64,000 nucleotides of DNA from Halomonas urumqiensis (lineage in GTDB: Bacteria > Pseudomonadota > Gammaproteobacteria > Pseudomonadales > Halomonadaceae): NCBI RefSeq assembly GCF_003028575.1, contig NZ_PYUD01000001.1, positions 1,550,001 through 1,614,000 of the forward strand, in the 5' to 3' direction. The notes under the pieces were generated by a model that worked only from the letters and a program-made list of their open reading frames with translations, did no database searches and was not told the DNA's origin. The position numbers and the translations under genes are program-made. Shown piece after piece: positions 9,792 to 19,581 of this stretch. How positions within the stretch are numbered: position 1 is the stretch's first letter; each line of letters opens with the position of its first letter.

Positions 9792-10829
9792 ATGCTCGAG
9801 AATGATCGCCTGATTGCCGCCGAACCCCGCGAAGGGGAAGGTCGGGTCGATCATGCCATTCGCCCGCGTCGATTGGCCGAGTACATTGGCCAGCCCAGAG
9901 TGCGCGAACAGCTCGAGATCTTCATTGGTGCGGCCCGGGGGCGTGCCGAGAGCCTCGATCACACCCTGGTATTCGGGCCACCCGGGCTAGGCAAGACCAC
10001 GCTTGCCAATATCATCGCCGAGGAGATGGGCGTCGGTATGAAGTCGACCTCCGGCCCGGTGCTGGAGCGCGCCGGTGACCTGGCGGCGATGCTCACCAAC
10101 CTGCAACCGGGCGATGTGTTGTTCATCGACGAGATCCACCGGCTATCACCCGTGGTGGAGGAGATTCTCTACCCCGCCATGGAGGATTATCAGCTCGATA
10201 TCGTCATCGGCGAAGGGCCGGCGGCGCGCTCCATCAAGCTCGACCTGCCGCCCTTCACGCTGGTTGGCGCCACCACTCGCGCCGGGCTTCTGACATCGCC
10301 ACTGCGCGACCGCTTCGGGATCGTCCAGCGCCTGGAGTTCTACGGCATCGATGACCTCACCGAGATCGTCGTCCGTTCGGCCCGTCTGCTGGGTGTCGAT
10401 GCCGACCGCGCCGGCGCCGTCGAAGTGGCTCGCCGCTCACGTGGTACGCCACGCATCGCCAATCGCCTGCTGCGCCGGGTGCGTGACTACGCCGAGGTGC
10501 GCGGCAATGGCCTGGTCGATTCCGGCACCGCCGATCGAGCCCTGGACATGCTGCATGTCGATCATCATGGCCTTGATCACATGGATCGCCGCCTGTTGCT
10601 GGCGATGATCGAAAAGTTCGACGGGGGACCGGTGGGGGTCGATTCACTGTCCGCCGCCATCGGTGAGGAGCGCGACACCATCGAGGATGTCATCGAGCCC
10701 TATCTGATCCAGCAAGGCTTGATGATGCGCACCGCGCGCGGACGCGTGGTGACGCGCCAGGCCTGGCAGCACTTTGGCCTGGCACCGGCGGCCGACGCCA
10801 GCGATGCGGCAGGGGAGACCCGGCCATGA
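9792..10829 (+). CDS. ruvB: Holliday junction branch-migration ATPase RuvB
   Basis: 345 aa AAA+ motor. Walker A is [11 protein letters not shown], Walker B is [10 protein letters not shown], the sensor region is [18 protein letters not shown], and a C-terminal winged helix follows. A TTG overlapping the ruvA stop is in frame, but the ATG at 9792 has GGAG at proper spacing and gives the usual MLENDRLI start. The stop overlaps the ybgC start by 4 nt (ATGA), implying translational coupling. Confidence 0.97.
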   Translation: MLENDRLIAAEPREGEGRVDHAIRPRRLAEYIGQPRVREQLEIFIGAARGRAESLDHTLVFGPPGLGKTTLANIIAEEMGVGMKSTSGPVLERAGDLAAMLTNLQPGDVLFIDEIHRLSPVVEEILYPAMEDYQLDIVIGEGPAARSIKLDLPPFTLVGATTRAGLLTSPLRDRFGIVQRLEFYGIDDLTEIVVRSARLLGVDADRAGAVEVARRSRGTPRIANRLLRRVRDYAEVRGNGLVDSGTADRALDMLHVDHHGLDHMDRRLLLAMIEKFDGGPVGVDSLSAAIGEERDTIEDVIEPYLIQQGLMMRTARGRVVTRQAWQHFGLAPAADASDAAGETRP

Positions 10830-11254
10830 GCGGTTTTCACCTGCCGGTCAGGGTCTACATCGAGGATACCGATGCGGGTGGTATCGTCTATTACGTGAAC
10901 TACCTGAAGTTCATGGAACGCGCGCGCAGTGAATGGCTGCGCCACCAGGGCTTCACCCAGGCCGGGCTCTTTGCCGCCGGCATCCAACTGGTGGTGCACC
11001 GCCTCGAATGCCGCTATGCGCGTCCCGCGCGCCTCGATGATGCTCTCGAGGTCAGTGCCGACATCGTGTCCCATGGCCGTGCCCGACTGCAGTTCGCCCA
11101 GCGCGTCACCCGCGACGGGGAACCACTCTGCGAGGCGTCGGTCGACATCGCCTGTCTCGATGCCAAACGCCACAAGCCCGTTGCCTGGCCACCCGAACTG
11201 GCGGCCAGGCTGATTGCCCGACATCAACAGCAAGACACTCAACCGCACGTCTGA
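10826..11254 (+). CDS. ybgC: Tol-Pal system-associated acyl-CoA thioesterase YbgC
   Basis: 142 aa hot-dog-fold protein. The signature [29 protein letters not shown] contains the catalytic Asp of the 4-hydroxybenzoyl-CoA thioesterase family. It hydrolyses short acyl-CoAs and acyl-ACPs at the inner membrane and is nearly always the first gene of the tol-pal cluster. It overlaps ruvB by 4 nt and is followed by tolQ. Confidence 0.94.
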   Translation: MSGFHLPVRVYIEDTDAGGIVYYVNYLKFMERARSEWLRHQGFTQAGLFAAGIQLVVHRLECRYARPARLDDALEVSADIVSHGRARLQFAQRVTRDGEPLCEASVDIACLDAKRHKPVAWPPELAARLIARHQQQDTQPHV

Positions 11255-11265
11255 CGAGGATGCCC

Positions 11266-11955
11266 GTGAACGACTCCATGTCCATACCCCACCTGATCAT
11301 GAGCGCCAGTACCGTGGTGCAGCTGGTCATGCTGCTGCTCACGGTGGGTTCGATCCTGTCCTGGATCGTGATCTTCCAGCGCTCTTTCGTGTTACGCCGC
11401 GCGCGACGCGCCCACCAGGCCTTCGAGGAACGCTTCTGGTCGGGTGTCGACCTCAACGAACTCTACCGCGAGACGCCGGCCGAGCAGGAAACCCAAGGCG
11501 CCGAGCACCTGTTTCGTTCGGGGTTTCGCGAATTCAATCGCCTGCTACCCAAGACACGCAGCCCTCAGGCCATACTCGAGGGAGTCCAGCGCAGCATGCG
11601 CGTGGCGTGGTCTCGTGAGGAAGAACGCCTCAACATGCACCTGGTGTTCCTGGCCACCGTGGCCTCGGCCAGCCCCTACATCGGGCTGTTTGGCACCGTA
11701 TGGGGCATCATGGGATCCTTCCAGTCGCTGTCCATGGCCCAGCAGGCAACGCTCTCCACGGTAGCGCCATGGATCGCCGAAGCCCTCATCGCCACCGCCA
11801 TGGGCCTGTTCGCCGCGATTCCCGCCGTGATCTTCTACAACCGCTTGTCCTCGACCTCCGGCAGGCTGCTTGGCAAGTACGAGGATTTCGCCGAGGAATT
11901 CCACTCCATCCTGCACCGCAATCTGCAGGGCCGTGCCGAAACCGGCAACGCCTGA
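11266..11955 (+). CDS. tolQ: Tol-Pal system proton channel subunit TolQ
   Basis: Inner-membrane motor subunit of the ExbB/MotA family, about 229 aa. Three membrane spans are visible near residues 15-40, 130-155 and 168-190, with family blocks FLATVASASPYIGLFGTVWGIM and AEALIATAMGLFAAIPAV. It uses the proton gradient with TolR to energise TolA during division. An ATG at 11260 is directly abutted by GACGAGG, leaving no spacing, whereas the in-frame GTG at 11266 has 6 nt. I therefore favour the GTG; ATG at 11278 is a third option. Confidence 0.95.
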   Translation: MNDSMSIPHLIMSASTVVQLVMLLLTVGSILSWIVIFQRSFVLRRARRAHQAFEERFWSGVDLNELYRETPAEQETQGAEHLFRSGFREFNRLLPKTRSPQAILEGVQRSMRVAWSREEERLNMHLVFLATVASASPYIGLFGTVWGIMGSFQSLSMAQQATLSTVAPWIAEALIATAMGLFAAIPAVIFYNRLSSTSGRLLGKYEDFAEEFHSILHRNLQGRAETGNA

Positions 11956-11967
11956 AGGAGGCCCGCT

Positions 11968-12408
11968 ATGCATGGACCTTTCCATCGCGGTGGCGCCCGC
12001 AAGCCCATGGCCGAGATCAACGTCGTGCCGTTCATCGATGTGATGCTGGTATTGCTGGTGATCTTCATGATCACGGCACCGATGTTGACCCAGGGGGTTC
12101 AGGTCGACTTGCCGCAGGTGAGCTCCGAACCCATGGACTCAACGGACAATGACGAACCGGTTATCGTCTCGGTGGATCGCGACGGGCAGTACTTCATCTC
12201 GCTCGGTGACGAAGAGACCGCCGTCTCGCTCGATGAGGTTGCCGACCGGGTGATCATCCTGCTCGAACGTCGCCCTGGCACGCCCGTGATGGTGCGTGGC
12301 GACCGCAATGTCTCCTATGGCCAGGTAGTCAACCTGATGAGCACCTTGCAGATCGCCGGCGTCAGCAATGTCGGGTTGATCTCGGAACCACCGCCCAGCG
12401 ACGGCTGA
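11968..12408 (+). CDS. tolR: Tol-Pal system proton channel subunit TolR
   Basis: 146 aa, single-span inner-membrane protein of the ExbD/TolR family. AEINVVPFIDVMLVLLVIFMITAP holds the membrane helix with the essential proton-path Asp. The periplasmic domain follows (about 45-146). Strong GAAGGAGG site before the ATG. It works with TolQ and TolA. Confidence 0.95.
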   Translation: MHGPFHRGGARKPMAEINVVPFIDVMLVLLVIFMITAPMLTQGVQVDLPQVSSEPMDSTDNDEPVIVSVDRDGQYFISLGDEETAVSLDEVADRVIILLERRPGTPVMVRGDRNVSYGQVVNLMSTLQIAGVSNVGLISEPPPSDG

Positions 12409-12417
12409 GGAGTCGAG

Positions 12418-13620
12418 ATGGCCAGACATGAGTCACGGGTAGGCTACGGTCTGCCGACGATCCTTGCGGTGCTGATTCACGTGGCCGTCGTGATTGTCAG
12501 TGTGATCAGCCTGCCGGCCGACACCCCTGAGCCGACCTCCTCGTCGATCGTTCAGGCGACCCTGGTGAGTACCGAAACGGTCACCGATCAGGCACAGCGC
12601 GCCGAGGAAGCCCGTTCGCGTGCACAAGCCAGGGAAGCCGAGGAGCAGGCGCAACGCGACGCACAGGCCGAGGCAGCGCAGCGCGAGGCGCAAGAAGAGG
12701 CGGCACGCCAGGCCGAGCAGGAAGCCGCACGGGAACGGGAAGCGCGTGCGTTGCAGGAAGCGCGGGAGGCCGCCGAGGCGGAAGCCGAAAGACGCATCGC
12801 CGACGCTGAGGAGCAGGCGCGGGAGCGTGAGCAGCAGGAAGCCGAACGTCAGCGACAGGCTGAGGCCGAGGCGGAAGCGGAAGCCGAGCGCCAGCGACAG
12901 GCCGAGGCGGAAGCCGAGCGTCAGCGACAGGCTGAGGCTGAGGCGGAAGCCGAACGTCAGCGTCAGGCTGAGGCGGAAGCGGAAGCCGAGCGTCAGCGAC
13001 AGGCCGAGGCGGAAGCGGAAGCCGAACGTCAGCGTCAGGCTGAGGCGGAAGCGGAAGCCGAGCGCCAGCGACAGGCCGAGGCGGAAGCGGAAGCCGAGCG
13101 CCAACGACAGGCCGAGGCGGAAGCGGAAGCCGAGCGCCAGCGTCAGGCCGAGGAGGAAGCGGAAGCCGAGCGCCAACGACAGGCCGAGGCGGAAGCGGAA
13201 GCCGAGCGCCAGCGTCAGGCCGAGGAGGAGGCTCGCCGGGCTGCCGAGGCGGCGGAAGCCGAAGCCGAGATTCAACGCATCCTGGAGGGCGAACGTGAGG
13301 CTGCCGCCAATGCTCGTCAAGGTCAGGAAGCGGCCAATAATTTCATTACGCTGGTACGACGGGCTGTGGAGCAGGCCTGGGCGATTCCGCCCAATGTGCC
13401 CGAAGGTGCTTCCACCGAGATCAATGTGCGGCTGGGGCCCTCCGGGGAGCTGTTCAGCGCCAATATCGTTCAGGGCAGCGGCAATAGCGCCTTCGACCGT
13501 TCAGCGGTTCAGGCTGTCGAGGCCGCTGCGCCGTTTGCCGAATTGCGACAGTTGCCAGCGGCAGTACAACGGGACTACCGTCAATTCAATCTGCGATTCA
13601 GACCGGGAGATGTACGCTGA
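12418..13620 (+). CDS. tolA: Cell-envelope integrity protein TolA
   Basis: 400 aa. Domain I is a single N-terminal membrane helix (about 12-33). Domain II is a long Ala/Glu/Arg/Gln helix (about 55-295) with a 12-residue repeat built on [17 protein letters not shown] occurring 11 times. Domain III (about 300-400) is the globular TonB-like end that contacts TolB and Pal. TolA spans the periplasm to link the TolQR motor to the outer membrane. The stop overlaps the tolB ATG by one base. Confidence 0.94.
   Translation: MARHESRVGYGLPTILAVLIHVAVVIVSVISLPADTPEPTSSSIVQATLVSTETVTDQAQRAEEARSRAQAREAEEQAQRDAQAEAAQREAQEEAARQAEQEAAREREARALQEAREAAEAEAERRIADAEEQAREREQQEAERQRQAEAEAEAEAERQRQAEAEAERQRQAEAEAEAERQRQAEAEAEAERQRQAEAEAEAERQRQAEAEAEAERQRQAEAEAEAERQRQAEAEAEAERQRQAEEEAEAERQRQAEAEAEAERQRQAEEEARRAAEAAEAEAEIQRILEGEREAAANARQGQEAANNFITLVRRAVEQAWAIPPNVPEGASTEINVRLGPSGELFSANIVQGSGNSAFDRSAVQAVEAAAPFAELRQLPAAVQRDYRQFNLRFRPGDVR
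12841..13233 (+). repeat. 36-bp in-frame tandem repeat array in tolA
   Basis: Eleven copies of an ERQRQ-encoding core, eight of them in regular 12-codon units. Units vary mainly at synonymous sites (GCG/GCT/GCC, CAGCGACAG/CAGCGTCAG/CAACGACAG). Two units carry AEEE in place of AEAE. Such arrays change length by slippage or recombination, which would lengthen or shorten the TolA helix. Confidence 0.9.
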
Positions 13621-14906
13621 TGAAAGCCCTGATGAGTGCCTGGCTGACCGCCATGCTGCTGCTGATGAGCAGCGTGGCTCACGCCAACCTGACCATCGAG
13701 ATCACCCGTGGCAGTGACCGTGCAACGCCAATCGCCGTGGTGCCGTTCGCGGGTGGTGACGAACTCCCCGAGGATGTCGCCCAGGTGATCCACGACAACC
13801 TCGAACGCAGTGGCTATTTCGACCCACTGCCGCGTCGCCAGATGTTCGACCAACCAAGCACAAGCGACGACGTACGCTTCGACGACTGGCGTACTCTGGA
13901 TGTTCGTTACCTGGTGGTCGGCAATGCCAGTCAGGACGGTGATGGCTATCGACTCCAGTTCGAGCTGATGGATGTGTCCGGTGAGCGTCGTATGCTGGGC
14001 GAGGTCGTCACCGCCGGTAATGGTGAATTGCGTAGCGCTGCCCACTACATCAGCGATCAAATCTTTGAAGCCATCACTGACATTCGCGGGGCTTTCTCGA
14101 CGCGTATCGCCTATGTCACCGCCAATGGGGTGGGTGACGACATGCAGTTCGCGCTCTACGTGGCCGATGCCGATGGACGCAACAGCGAGCAGATACTGAG
14201 CTCGCGCGAACCGATCCTGTCACCGGCATGGTCACCGGATGGCGGCAAACTTGCCTATGTCTCCTTCGAAACCGAGCGCCCGGCGATCTACATTCAGGAC
14301 ATTGGCAGCGGCCAGCGCGTGAGGGCCACCTCGTTCGAGGGCATCAACGGCGCGCCGGCCTGGTCACCCGATGGTCGGCGGCTGGCCATGTCATTATCCA
14401 AGGATGGGCAGCCGGAGATCTACGTGATGGATATCGCGGCTCGCGACTTCCAGCGCATCACCAACAACTCCGCCATCGATACCGAGCCCTCCTTCTCGCC
14501 TGATGGTCGTAGCCTGCTGTTCACCTCAGACCGCAGTGGTGGCCCGCAGATCTATCGACATGACATGGCCAGCGGTGAGCAGGAGCGCATGACCTATACC
14601 GGCAACTACAATGCGCGCGGGCGCTTTGCACCGGATGGTGAATCGATCTTCCTGATCCATCGTTCGGACCGTGGATATCAGGTCGCCAGACAGGATCTCG
14701 AGACTGACCGGCTGATCGTGCTGAGCGACTCGGGTGCCGCTGAATCTCCCAGTGTTGCGCCCAACGGGACCATGGTAATCTTCGCCACCCAGCATGGTAA
14801 TAGCGGGGTGTTGGGGGCCGTCACGGCCGATGGACGCGCGTCCTTCCGCTTGCCCTCGGCTCAAGGTGACGTGCGCGAACCCGCGTGGTCACCGTTCATG
14901 AATTGA
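13620..14906 (+). CDS. tolB: Tol-Pal system beta-propeller protein TolB
   Basis: 428 aa periplasmic protein. A Sec signal peptide (about 1-22, ending SSVAHA) precedes the N-terminal alpha/beta domain (about 23-160). Repeated WSPDGxxLAY/xSPDGRxL blocks at about 200-425 form the six-bladed propeller. It docks on Pal and on TolA domain III. Starts within the tolA stop codon (1-nt overlap). Confidence 0.96.
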   Translation: MKALMSAWLTAMLLLMSSVAHANLTIEITRGSDRATPIAVVPFAGGDELPEDVAQVIHDNLERSGYFDPLPRRQMFDQPSTSDDVRFDDWRTLDVRYLVVGNASQDGDGYRLQFELMDVSGERRMLGEVVTAGNGELRSAAHYISDQIFEAITDIRGAFSTRIAYVTANGVGDDMQFALYVADADGRNSEQILSSREPILSPAWSPDGGKLAYVSFETERPAIYIQDIGSGQRVRATSFEGINGAPAWSPDGRRLAMSLSKDGQPEIYVMDIAARDFQRITNNSAIDTEPSFSPDGRSLLFTSDRSGGPQIYRHDMASGEQERMTYTGNYNARGRFAPDGESIFLIHRSDRGYQVARQDLETDRLIVLSDSGAAESPSVAPNGTMVIFATQHGNSGVLGAVTADGRASFRLPSAQGDVREPAWSPFMN

Positions 14907-14919
14907 AAGGAGTAACACG

Positions 14920-15480
14920 ATGCAACTCAAGCGCGGTCTCAAGCGCGGTCTCAAGCCCTATGCCAGAACCCTGGCGGTCGCACTGTCCCTGGCCTTCGTG
15001 GCTGGTTGTTCCAGCAGTGGTGGCACCCAGGATGGTTCAATGGATGGCAGCCGGGATGGTGCGGGCACCGGCACCGCGGGCTCCAGCCAGGTGGGTGGTT
15101 CAGGTATCGGAACCGGTAGCGAGCGTGCCGGCCAGCAGGCCGATGGCCGCATCCCCGAGCAGCGTACAATCTACTTCGAGTACGACAGCGACCGCATCCG
15201 TAGCGAGTTCGAGCCGGTTCTGACCGCGCATGCCCGCTACCTGAGCAGCAACGGCAATGCTCGCGTGGTGCTCCAGGGGCATACCGATGAACGAGGCACG
15301 CGCGAGTACAACATGGCCCTGAGCGAGCGGCGCGCACGTTCCGTGGAGCGCTTTCTGTCCGTGCAGGGGGTCTCCCCCTCGCAGGTCGAGGTGGTAGGCT
15401 ATGGCGAAGAGCGTCCGGCCGCACGTGGCCAGAGTGAAGATGCCTACGCCCAGAACCGCCGGGTCGTCTTCGCCTACTGA
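14920..15480 (+). CDS. pal: Peptidoglycan-associated lipoprotein Pal
   Basis: 186 aa outer-membrane lipoprotein. The signal peptide ends in lipobox FVAGC (Cys near residue 30), followed by a Gly/Ser-rich linker with low complexity. The OmpA-like domain (about 80-186) has [19 protein letters not shown], which binds meso-diaminopimelate of peptidoglycan. It anchors the outer membrane to the wall within the Tol-Pal system. AAGGAG lies before the ATG. Confidence 0.96.
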   Translation: MQLKRGLKRGLKPYARTLAVALSLAFVAGCSSSGGTQDGSMDGSRDGAGTGTAGSSQVGGSGIGTGSERAGQQADGRIPEQRTIYFEYDSDRIRSEFEPVLTAHARYLSSNGNARVVLQGHTDERGTREYNMALSERRARSVERFLSVQGVSPSQVEVVGYGEERPAARGQSEDAYAQNRRVVFAY

Positions 15481-15509
15481 GACATGCCCACAGGTCGATG
15501 GAGATACGC

Positions 15510-16286
15510 ATGCAACACGGTCTGAGAAGACTGTGCGGCGCGGGAGCCCTGGTGCTCCCGCTGTCCGTATGGCTACCCGCAATGGCGCAGCAACCGCTGG
15601 TCGAGGATCTCACCAGCCAGCCGCGTTCGTTCTACCAGCAGACAGAAACCCGTGAGGAAGCGGGTGGCAGTCTGGTGCTGTTCAACCAGGTCCAGGAGCA
15701 CCAGGAGGAGCTACGCCAGTTGCGTGGACAGGTCGAGGAGTTGCGTCATCAACTCGAGCAACTGCGTCGCCAGACCCGCCAGCAATACATGGATATCGAG
15801 GACCGGTTGGCCGCGAGTTCGGCCGATGTCGGCATCGATGCACCTAGCCAGGTGGATGATCAGGCCGCACGCCAGGTTGCCGAGGCCTCGTCGCCAAGCG
15901 GTGCCAGCGCCGATGCCCAGGCCGCTTACCAGGCTGCCTTCGCCCACGTGCAGGCGCGTGAGTTCGACCGGGCGATCGACGCCTTCAACAGCTTCGTGGG
16001 TGACCATCCCGACAATAACCTGACCGCCAATGCCCATTACTGGCTGGGTGAGTTGCATGCCGCCGAGGGTAACCTCGACGAAGCCGACGCCGCGTTTCGC
16101 ACCGTACTGGACGACTTCTCCGGCAGCAGCAAGGTTCCCGATGCGCTCTACAAGCTAGGTCTGCTTAAGGCGCGCCAGGGTCAACCCGGCGAAAGTCGCG
16201 AACTGCTCGAACGGGTCAGGGACGAGTACCCGGATAGTAGCGCGGCAGGATTGGCCAACGACTTCCTGCGCCAGTCGGGCAACTGA
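15510..16286 (+). CDS. cpoB: Cell division coordinator CpoB (YbgF)
   Basis: About 258 aa periplasmic protein. Signal peptide (about 1-26, ending PAMAQQ), an N-terminal trimerising coiled coil (about 55-95, heptad LRQLRGQVEELRHQLEQL), an Ala/Ser-rich linker, and three TPR repeats in the last 120 residues (YQAAFAHVQAREFDRAIDAF onward). It coordinates Tol-Pal with PBP1B-mediated wall synthesis. The ATG at 15510 has GGAG 7 nt upstream; an ATG at 15498 would add four residues. Confidence 0.92.
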   Translation: MQHGLRRLCGAGALVLPLSVWLPAMAQQPLVEDLTSQPRSFYQQTETREEAGGSLVLFNQVQEHQEELRQLRGQVEELRHQLEQLRRQTRQQYMDIEDRLAASSADVGIDAPSQVDDQAARQVAEASSPSGASADAQAAYQAAFAHVQAREFDRAIDAFNSFVGDHPDNNLTANAHYWLGELHAAEGNLDEADAAFRTVLDDFSGSSKVPDALYKLGLLKARQGQPGESRELLERVRDEYPDSSAAGLANDFLRQSGN

Positions 16287-16302
16287 CCCCCAAGGAGTCT
16301 CC

Positions 16303-17076
16303 ATGACCGCAACGATTGACTGCAAGATCGATTACCAGGCGCCGGCCGATTTGCTCAAGGGACGCAATATCCTGGTCACGGGAGCGGGGTCAGGCATCGG
16401 CCGCGCTGCGGCGCTTAGCTACGCTCGCCATGGTGCCACGGTGATCCTGCTGGGTCGCACCACCGCCAAGCTTGAGAAGGTCTACGATGAAATCGAAGCT
16501 GCGGGAGGGCCTCAGCCGGCGATCTTCCCGCTGAACTTCGAAGGTGCCGTGCTCAAGGATTTCCACGACATGGCCGAGACCCTGGACAAGGAGTTCGGTC
16601 GGCTGGATGGCCTGTTGCACAATGCCGGCCTGCTTGGGCGAATCACGCCATTCGAGCAGTACAATCCGGAACTGTGGGAACAGGTGATGCAGGTCAACAT
16701 CAATGGCCCGATCTGGATGACCCAGGCGCTGTTGCCATTGCTCAAGTACTCGGCGGATTCATCGGTGATCTTCACATCATCGAGCGTGGGCCGGGTGGGG
16801 CGCGCCTACTGGGGCGCCTATTCGGTGTCGAAGTTCGCTACCGAAGGCTTCGTCGAGGTACTGGCCGATGAGCTCGAACATCTCGGCAATATCCGCGTCA
16901 ACAGCCTGAACCCGGGTGCCACGCGCACACAGATGCGCAAGACCGCCTATCCGGCGGAAGATGTCTCGACCCTGCGCACGCCAGAAGACATCATGCCCAC
17001 CTACCTGTGGCTGATGGGGCCTGACAGTCGAGGCCATAATGGCGGGAAGTTCGACGCCCAGCCAGCGAAAGCCTGA
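16303..17076 (+). CDS. YciK-type short-chain dehydrogenase/reductase
   Basis: 257 aa cytosolic SDR. The cofactor loop is TGAGSGIGRAAAL near 26-34, NAG is at about 107, the catalytic Ser is in FTSSSVGR, and the YxxxK pair is in AYSVSKFATEGF. It resembles E. coli YciK-type proteins of unknown substrate. In Pseudomonas a YciK gene follows mupP; here it converges on mupP instead, with a 9-bp hairpin over both stop codons. AAGGAG site before the ATG. Confidence 0.85.
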   Translation: MTATIDCKIDYQAPADLLKGRNILVTGAGSGIGRAAALSYARHGATVILLGRTTAKLEKVYDEIEAAGGPQPAIFPLNFEGAVLKDFHDMAETLDKEFGRLDGLLHNAGLLGRITPFEQYNPELWEQVMQVNINGPIWMTQALLPLLKYSADSSVIFTSSSVGRVGRAYWGAYSVSKFATEGFVEVLADELEHLGNIRVNSLNPGATRTQMRKTAYPAEDVSTLRTPEDIMPTYLWLMGPDSRGHNGGKFDAQPAKA

Positions 17077-17095
17077 GCCGTGTTACCGGCTCAGG
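17072..17095. terminator. Hairpin over the two convergent stop codons
   Basis: CCTGAGCCG at 17072-17080 pairs with CGGCTCAGG at 17087-17095 across a 6-nt loop, spanning the stops of the SDR gene (+) and the mupP gene (-). There is no T-tract, so termination strength is uncertain, but position and symmetry suit a shared bidirectional terminator. Confidence 0.45.
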
Positions 17096-17745
17096 GCATC
17101 GACCAGCGCCTGGGCGGTATCGAACCACAGATCCGCTGGCCAGGCGCGATAGTCGTCACCTTCCTCGATATACCCATAGCCCACCGCCACGGCCGCCATG
17201 CCCGCGGCCCTGGCGGCCTGCATGTCGCGTACATGGTCGCCGATATACCAGCAGGCGAACTCCGCCACACCGAGACGCCGGGCGGCTTCGTGCAGCGGGG
17301 CCGGGTCCGGTTTCTTCACCGGCAGATCATCAGCGCACAACAGCACACCAGGTCTCAGTCCCAACGCCGCCACCAAGGGTTCGGCATAGGCACGCGGCTT
17401 GTTGGTGACGATGCCCCAGGGGCGTGAGAGACTCTCCCACTGGCTCAGCAGGCGGTCGAGCGGGGCGAATACCTGGCTCTCTACGGCCACCCCCTGACCA
17501 TAAGCGGCAAGCAGGAACGCCCTGGCTTCATCGTGTCCCTGTGCCTCCTTGGGAAGCCCCAGTGCCAGGTCGACCAGTGCACTGCCGCCGTTGGACACCT
17601 GGGCTCGAATCACCGGATAGGCCAGCGCCGCCAGGCCATGGTGGGCGCGCAACGCATTGGTGGCCCGCGCAAGATCCGGCGCGGTATCCACCAGGGTGCC
17701 ATCGAGGTCGAAAAGCAAGGCGTCGGGGGGCGTGATGATGCTCAT
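17083..17745 (-). CDS. mupP: HAD-family phosphatase, likely N-acetylmuramic acid 6-phosphate phosphatase MupP
   Basis: 220 aa HAD-superfamily phosphatase. Motif I is [16 protein letters not shown] (nucleophile and acid Asp near 13-15), motif II Thr/Asn is in GIVTNKP, and motifs III-IV are in KKPDPAPL and [17 protein letters not shown]. Sequence alone suggests a phosphoglycolate phosphatase-like enzyme. The ubiG-mupP pair and the nearby YciK gene match the Pseudomonas locus where MupP recycles peptidoglycan sugars, so I favour MupP. Its ATG overlaps the ubiG stop by 4 nt. Confidence 0.75.
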   Translation of the reverse strand: MSIITPPDALLFDLDGTLVDTAPDLARATNALRAHHGLAALAYPVIRAQVSNGGSALVDLALGLPKEAQGHDEARAFLLAAYGQGVAVESQVFAPLDRLLSQWESLSRPWGIVTNKPRAYAEPLVAALGLRPGVLLCADDLPVKKPDPAPLHEAARRLGVAEFACWYIGDHVRDMQAARAAGMAAVAVGYGYIEEGDDYRAWPADLWFDTAQALVDALSR

Positions 17746-18467
17746 GTCGTCTCTCGGCGACAGTGCATCAGGTAATTCACCGAGACATCATTCGATGAGA
17801 GTCGATAACGCCGAGACAGCGGGTTGTAGGTCAACCCACTCTGCTCGCGTACCGCGAGGCCGGCCTCGCGACACCAGCTGGCAAGCTCGGCGGGGCGGAT
17901 GAATTTCTGGTAGTCATGCGTGCCGCGGGGGAGCATGCGCAGCAGGTACTCGGCGCCGAGGATCGCCAGGGCGTAGGCCTTGGGATTGCGGTTGATGGTC
18001 GAGAAGAACACATGCCCGCCGGGTTTCACCAGGGTCATGCAGGCACGCACCACCGACGCCGGGTCGGGCACGTGCTCGAGCATTTCAAGGCAAGTCACCA
18101 CATCGAAGCTCGCGGGGTCGTCAGTGGCAAGCGTCTCGACACTGACATGCCGATAGCTGACCTCAACGCCACTCTCTTCGGCATGCAGCCTGGCAACCGC
18201 CAGTGGCGCCTCACCAAGATCGATACCGGTGACTGTAGCGCCACGCTGTGCCATGGCCTCGGAGAGAATGCCGCCACCACAGCCCACGTCGAGTACCCGC
18301 TTGCCCGCCAGCCCTGCCCGCGCGTCGATGAAATCGAGTCGCAGCGGATTGATCTCGTGCAGCGGCTTGAATTCGCTCTGGGGATCCCACCAGCGACTGG
18401 CCAGTGCCTCGAACTTGGCGATCTCGCCGGGATCGACATTGCCTGCCTGGGTGTGACTTGCGCTCAT
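17742..18467 (-). CDS. ubiG: Ubiquinone biosynthesis O-methyltransferase UbiG
   Basis: 241 aa SAM-dependent methyltransferase performing both O-methylations in ubiquinone synthesis. Motif I is [19 protein letters not shown] near residue 58. [19 protein letters not shown] is the UbiG-specific N-terminal block, and [15 protein letters not shown] follows. GGAGAGCTCAG precedes the ATG. First gene of the two-gene minus unit with mupP. Confidence 0.95.
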   Translation of the reverse strand: MSASHTQAGNVDPGEIAKFEALASRWWDPQSEFKPLHEINPLRLDFIDARAGLAGKRVLDVGCGGGILSEAMAQRGATVTGIDLGEAPLAVARLHAEESGVEVSYRHVSVETLATDDPASFDVVTCLEMLEHVPDPASVVRACMTLVKPGGHVFFSTINRNPKAYALAILGAEYLLRMLPRGTHDYQKFIRPAELASWCREAGLAVREQSGLTYNPLSRRYRLSSNDVSVNYLMHCRRETT

Positions 18468-18685
18468 CTGAGCTCTCCGTTGGCTGTCTCAATTCAAGTT
18501 GTTGCCGAGCCGACACAGTGGCAGCTCATGGCTCGTCCGGTATCATGCCTATTCTACCCGCTGTCGGTGATGCATTCCCATGCGACATCACGCGACCGCG
18601 GCCCCGAACGAGGCAACACCCGGCCCGATCCGGGCGAGCCGAAGCCACAACCACCATTGATGTCGTTTAGGACAAGGATTAGACC

Positions 18686-19576
18686 ATGATCAAGAAGGCC
18701 GTGCTCCCCGTTGCCGGCTTTGGCACCCGCTGCCTGCCGGCCTCCAAGGCAATTCCCAAGGAAATGATCACCATCGTCGACCGCCCGGTGATTCAGTATG
18801 TGGTCGAAGAGGCCGTCGCCGCCGGTATTCGTGACATCGTACTGGTCACCCACGGCAGCAAGAGCGCCATCGAGAACCACTTCGACAAGCACTTTGAACT
18901 CGAAGCGAGCCTCGAGGCCAAGGGCAAGCATGAGCTTCTCGAGGAGCTGCGTTCGATCGTGCCGGCCGACGTCAATATCATCAGCGTGCGCCAACCCGAG
19001 CCACTTGGGCTTGGCCATGCGGTTCTTTGCGCTCGCCCGATCATCGGTGACAACGAACCCTTCGCCGTGCTGCTGCCCGACGTGCTGGTCGATGGCGATG
19101 GCCTGGCCCGCAATGACCTGGCCGGTATGCTCGATGCGTTCGATCGCACCGGGCGCGCCCAACTGATGGTCGAGGAAGTTCCCCATGAGCTGGTCTACAA
19201 GTACGGTATCGTCGACACCGATGGCGACATCCCGCCAGCCGGGGAGTCCCGTTCGCTGACAAGCGTGGTGGAGAAACCCAAGGTAGCCCAGGCGCCGTCG
19301 AATCTCGCGGTCATCGGTCGCTATGCGCTTCCGGGCAGCATCTTCTCATTACTCGCAAAGACGCCACCGGGGGCGGGCAATGAGATCCAGCTCACCGATG
19401 CCATCGATACGCTGATTCGCGACACCGGCGTGGATGCCTGGCGCATGCGTGGGCGCACCTACGACTGTGGCCACCAGCTTGGCTACCTCGAGGCCATCCT
19501 GGTCTATGGACGCCGGCATTCCCGATATGGGGATGGCTTTCGCGAACTGCTGACACGTTACGCTGGTAAGGAGTGA
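18686..19576 (+). CDS. galU: UTP-glucose-1-phosphate uridylyltransferase GalU
   Basis: 296 aa. The N-terminal AVLPVAGFGTRCLPASKAIPKEM is the nucleotidyltransferase signature (usually GLGTRMLPATKAIPKE). VEEVPHELVYKYGIVD and GNEIQLTDAI are GalU-specific. It makes UDP-glucose for polysaccharide, lipopolysaccharide and trehalose pathways. AAGGA before the ATG. It overlaps the frame of the next gene, suggesting co-expression. Confidence 0.95.
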   Translation: MIKKAVLPVAGFGTRCLPASKAIPKEMITIVDRPVIQYVVEEAVAAGIRDIVLVTHGSKSAIENHFDKHFELEASLEAKGKHELLEELRSIVPADVNIISVRQPEPLGLGHAVLCARPIIGDNEPFAVLLPDVLVDGDGLARNDLAGMLDAFDRTGRAQLMVEEVPHELVYKYGIVDTDGDIPPAGESRSLTSVVEKPKVAQAPSNLAVIGRYALPGSIFSLLAKTPPGAGNEIQLTDAIDTLIRDTGVDAWRMRGRTYDCGHQLGYLEAILVYGRRHSRYGDGFRELLTRYAGKE

Positions 19577-19581
19577 GACCC

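Noticed and set aside
12841-13233. Regular repeat resembling a CRISPR-like array
   Set aside because: No unique spacers; units are contiguous, in frame and encode the TolA helix.
12620-13717. Long Arg/Pro/Lys-rich frame over the tolA repeat
   Set aside because: An out-of-frame reading of the repeat; the tolA frame has membrane helix and TonB-like end.
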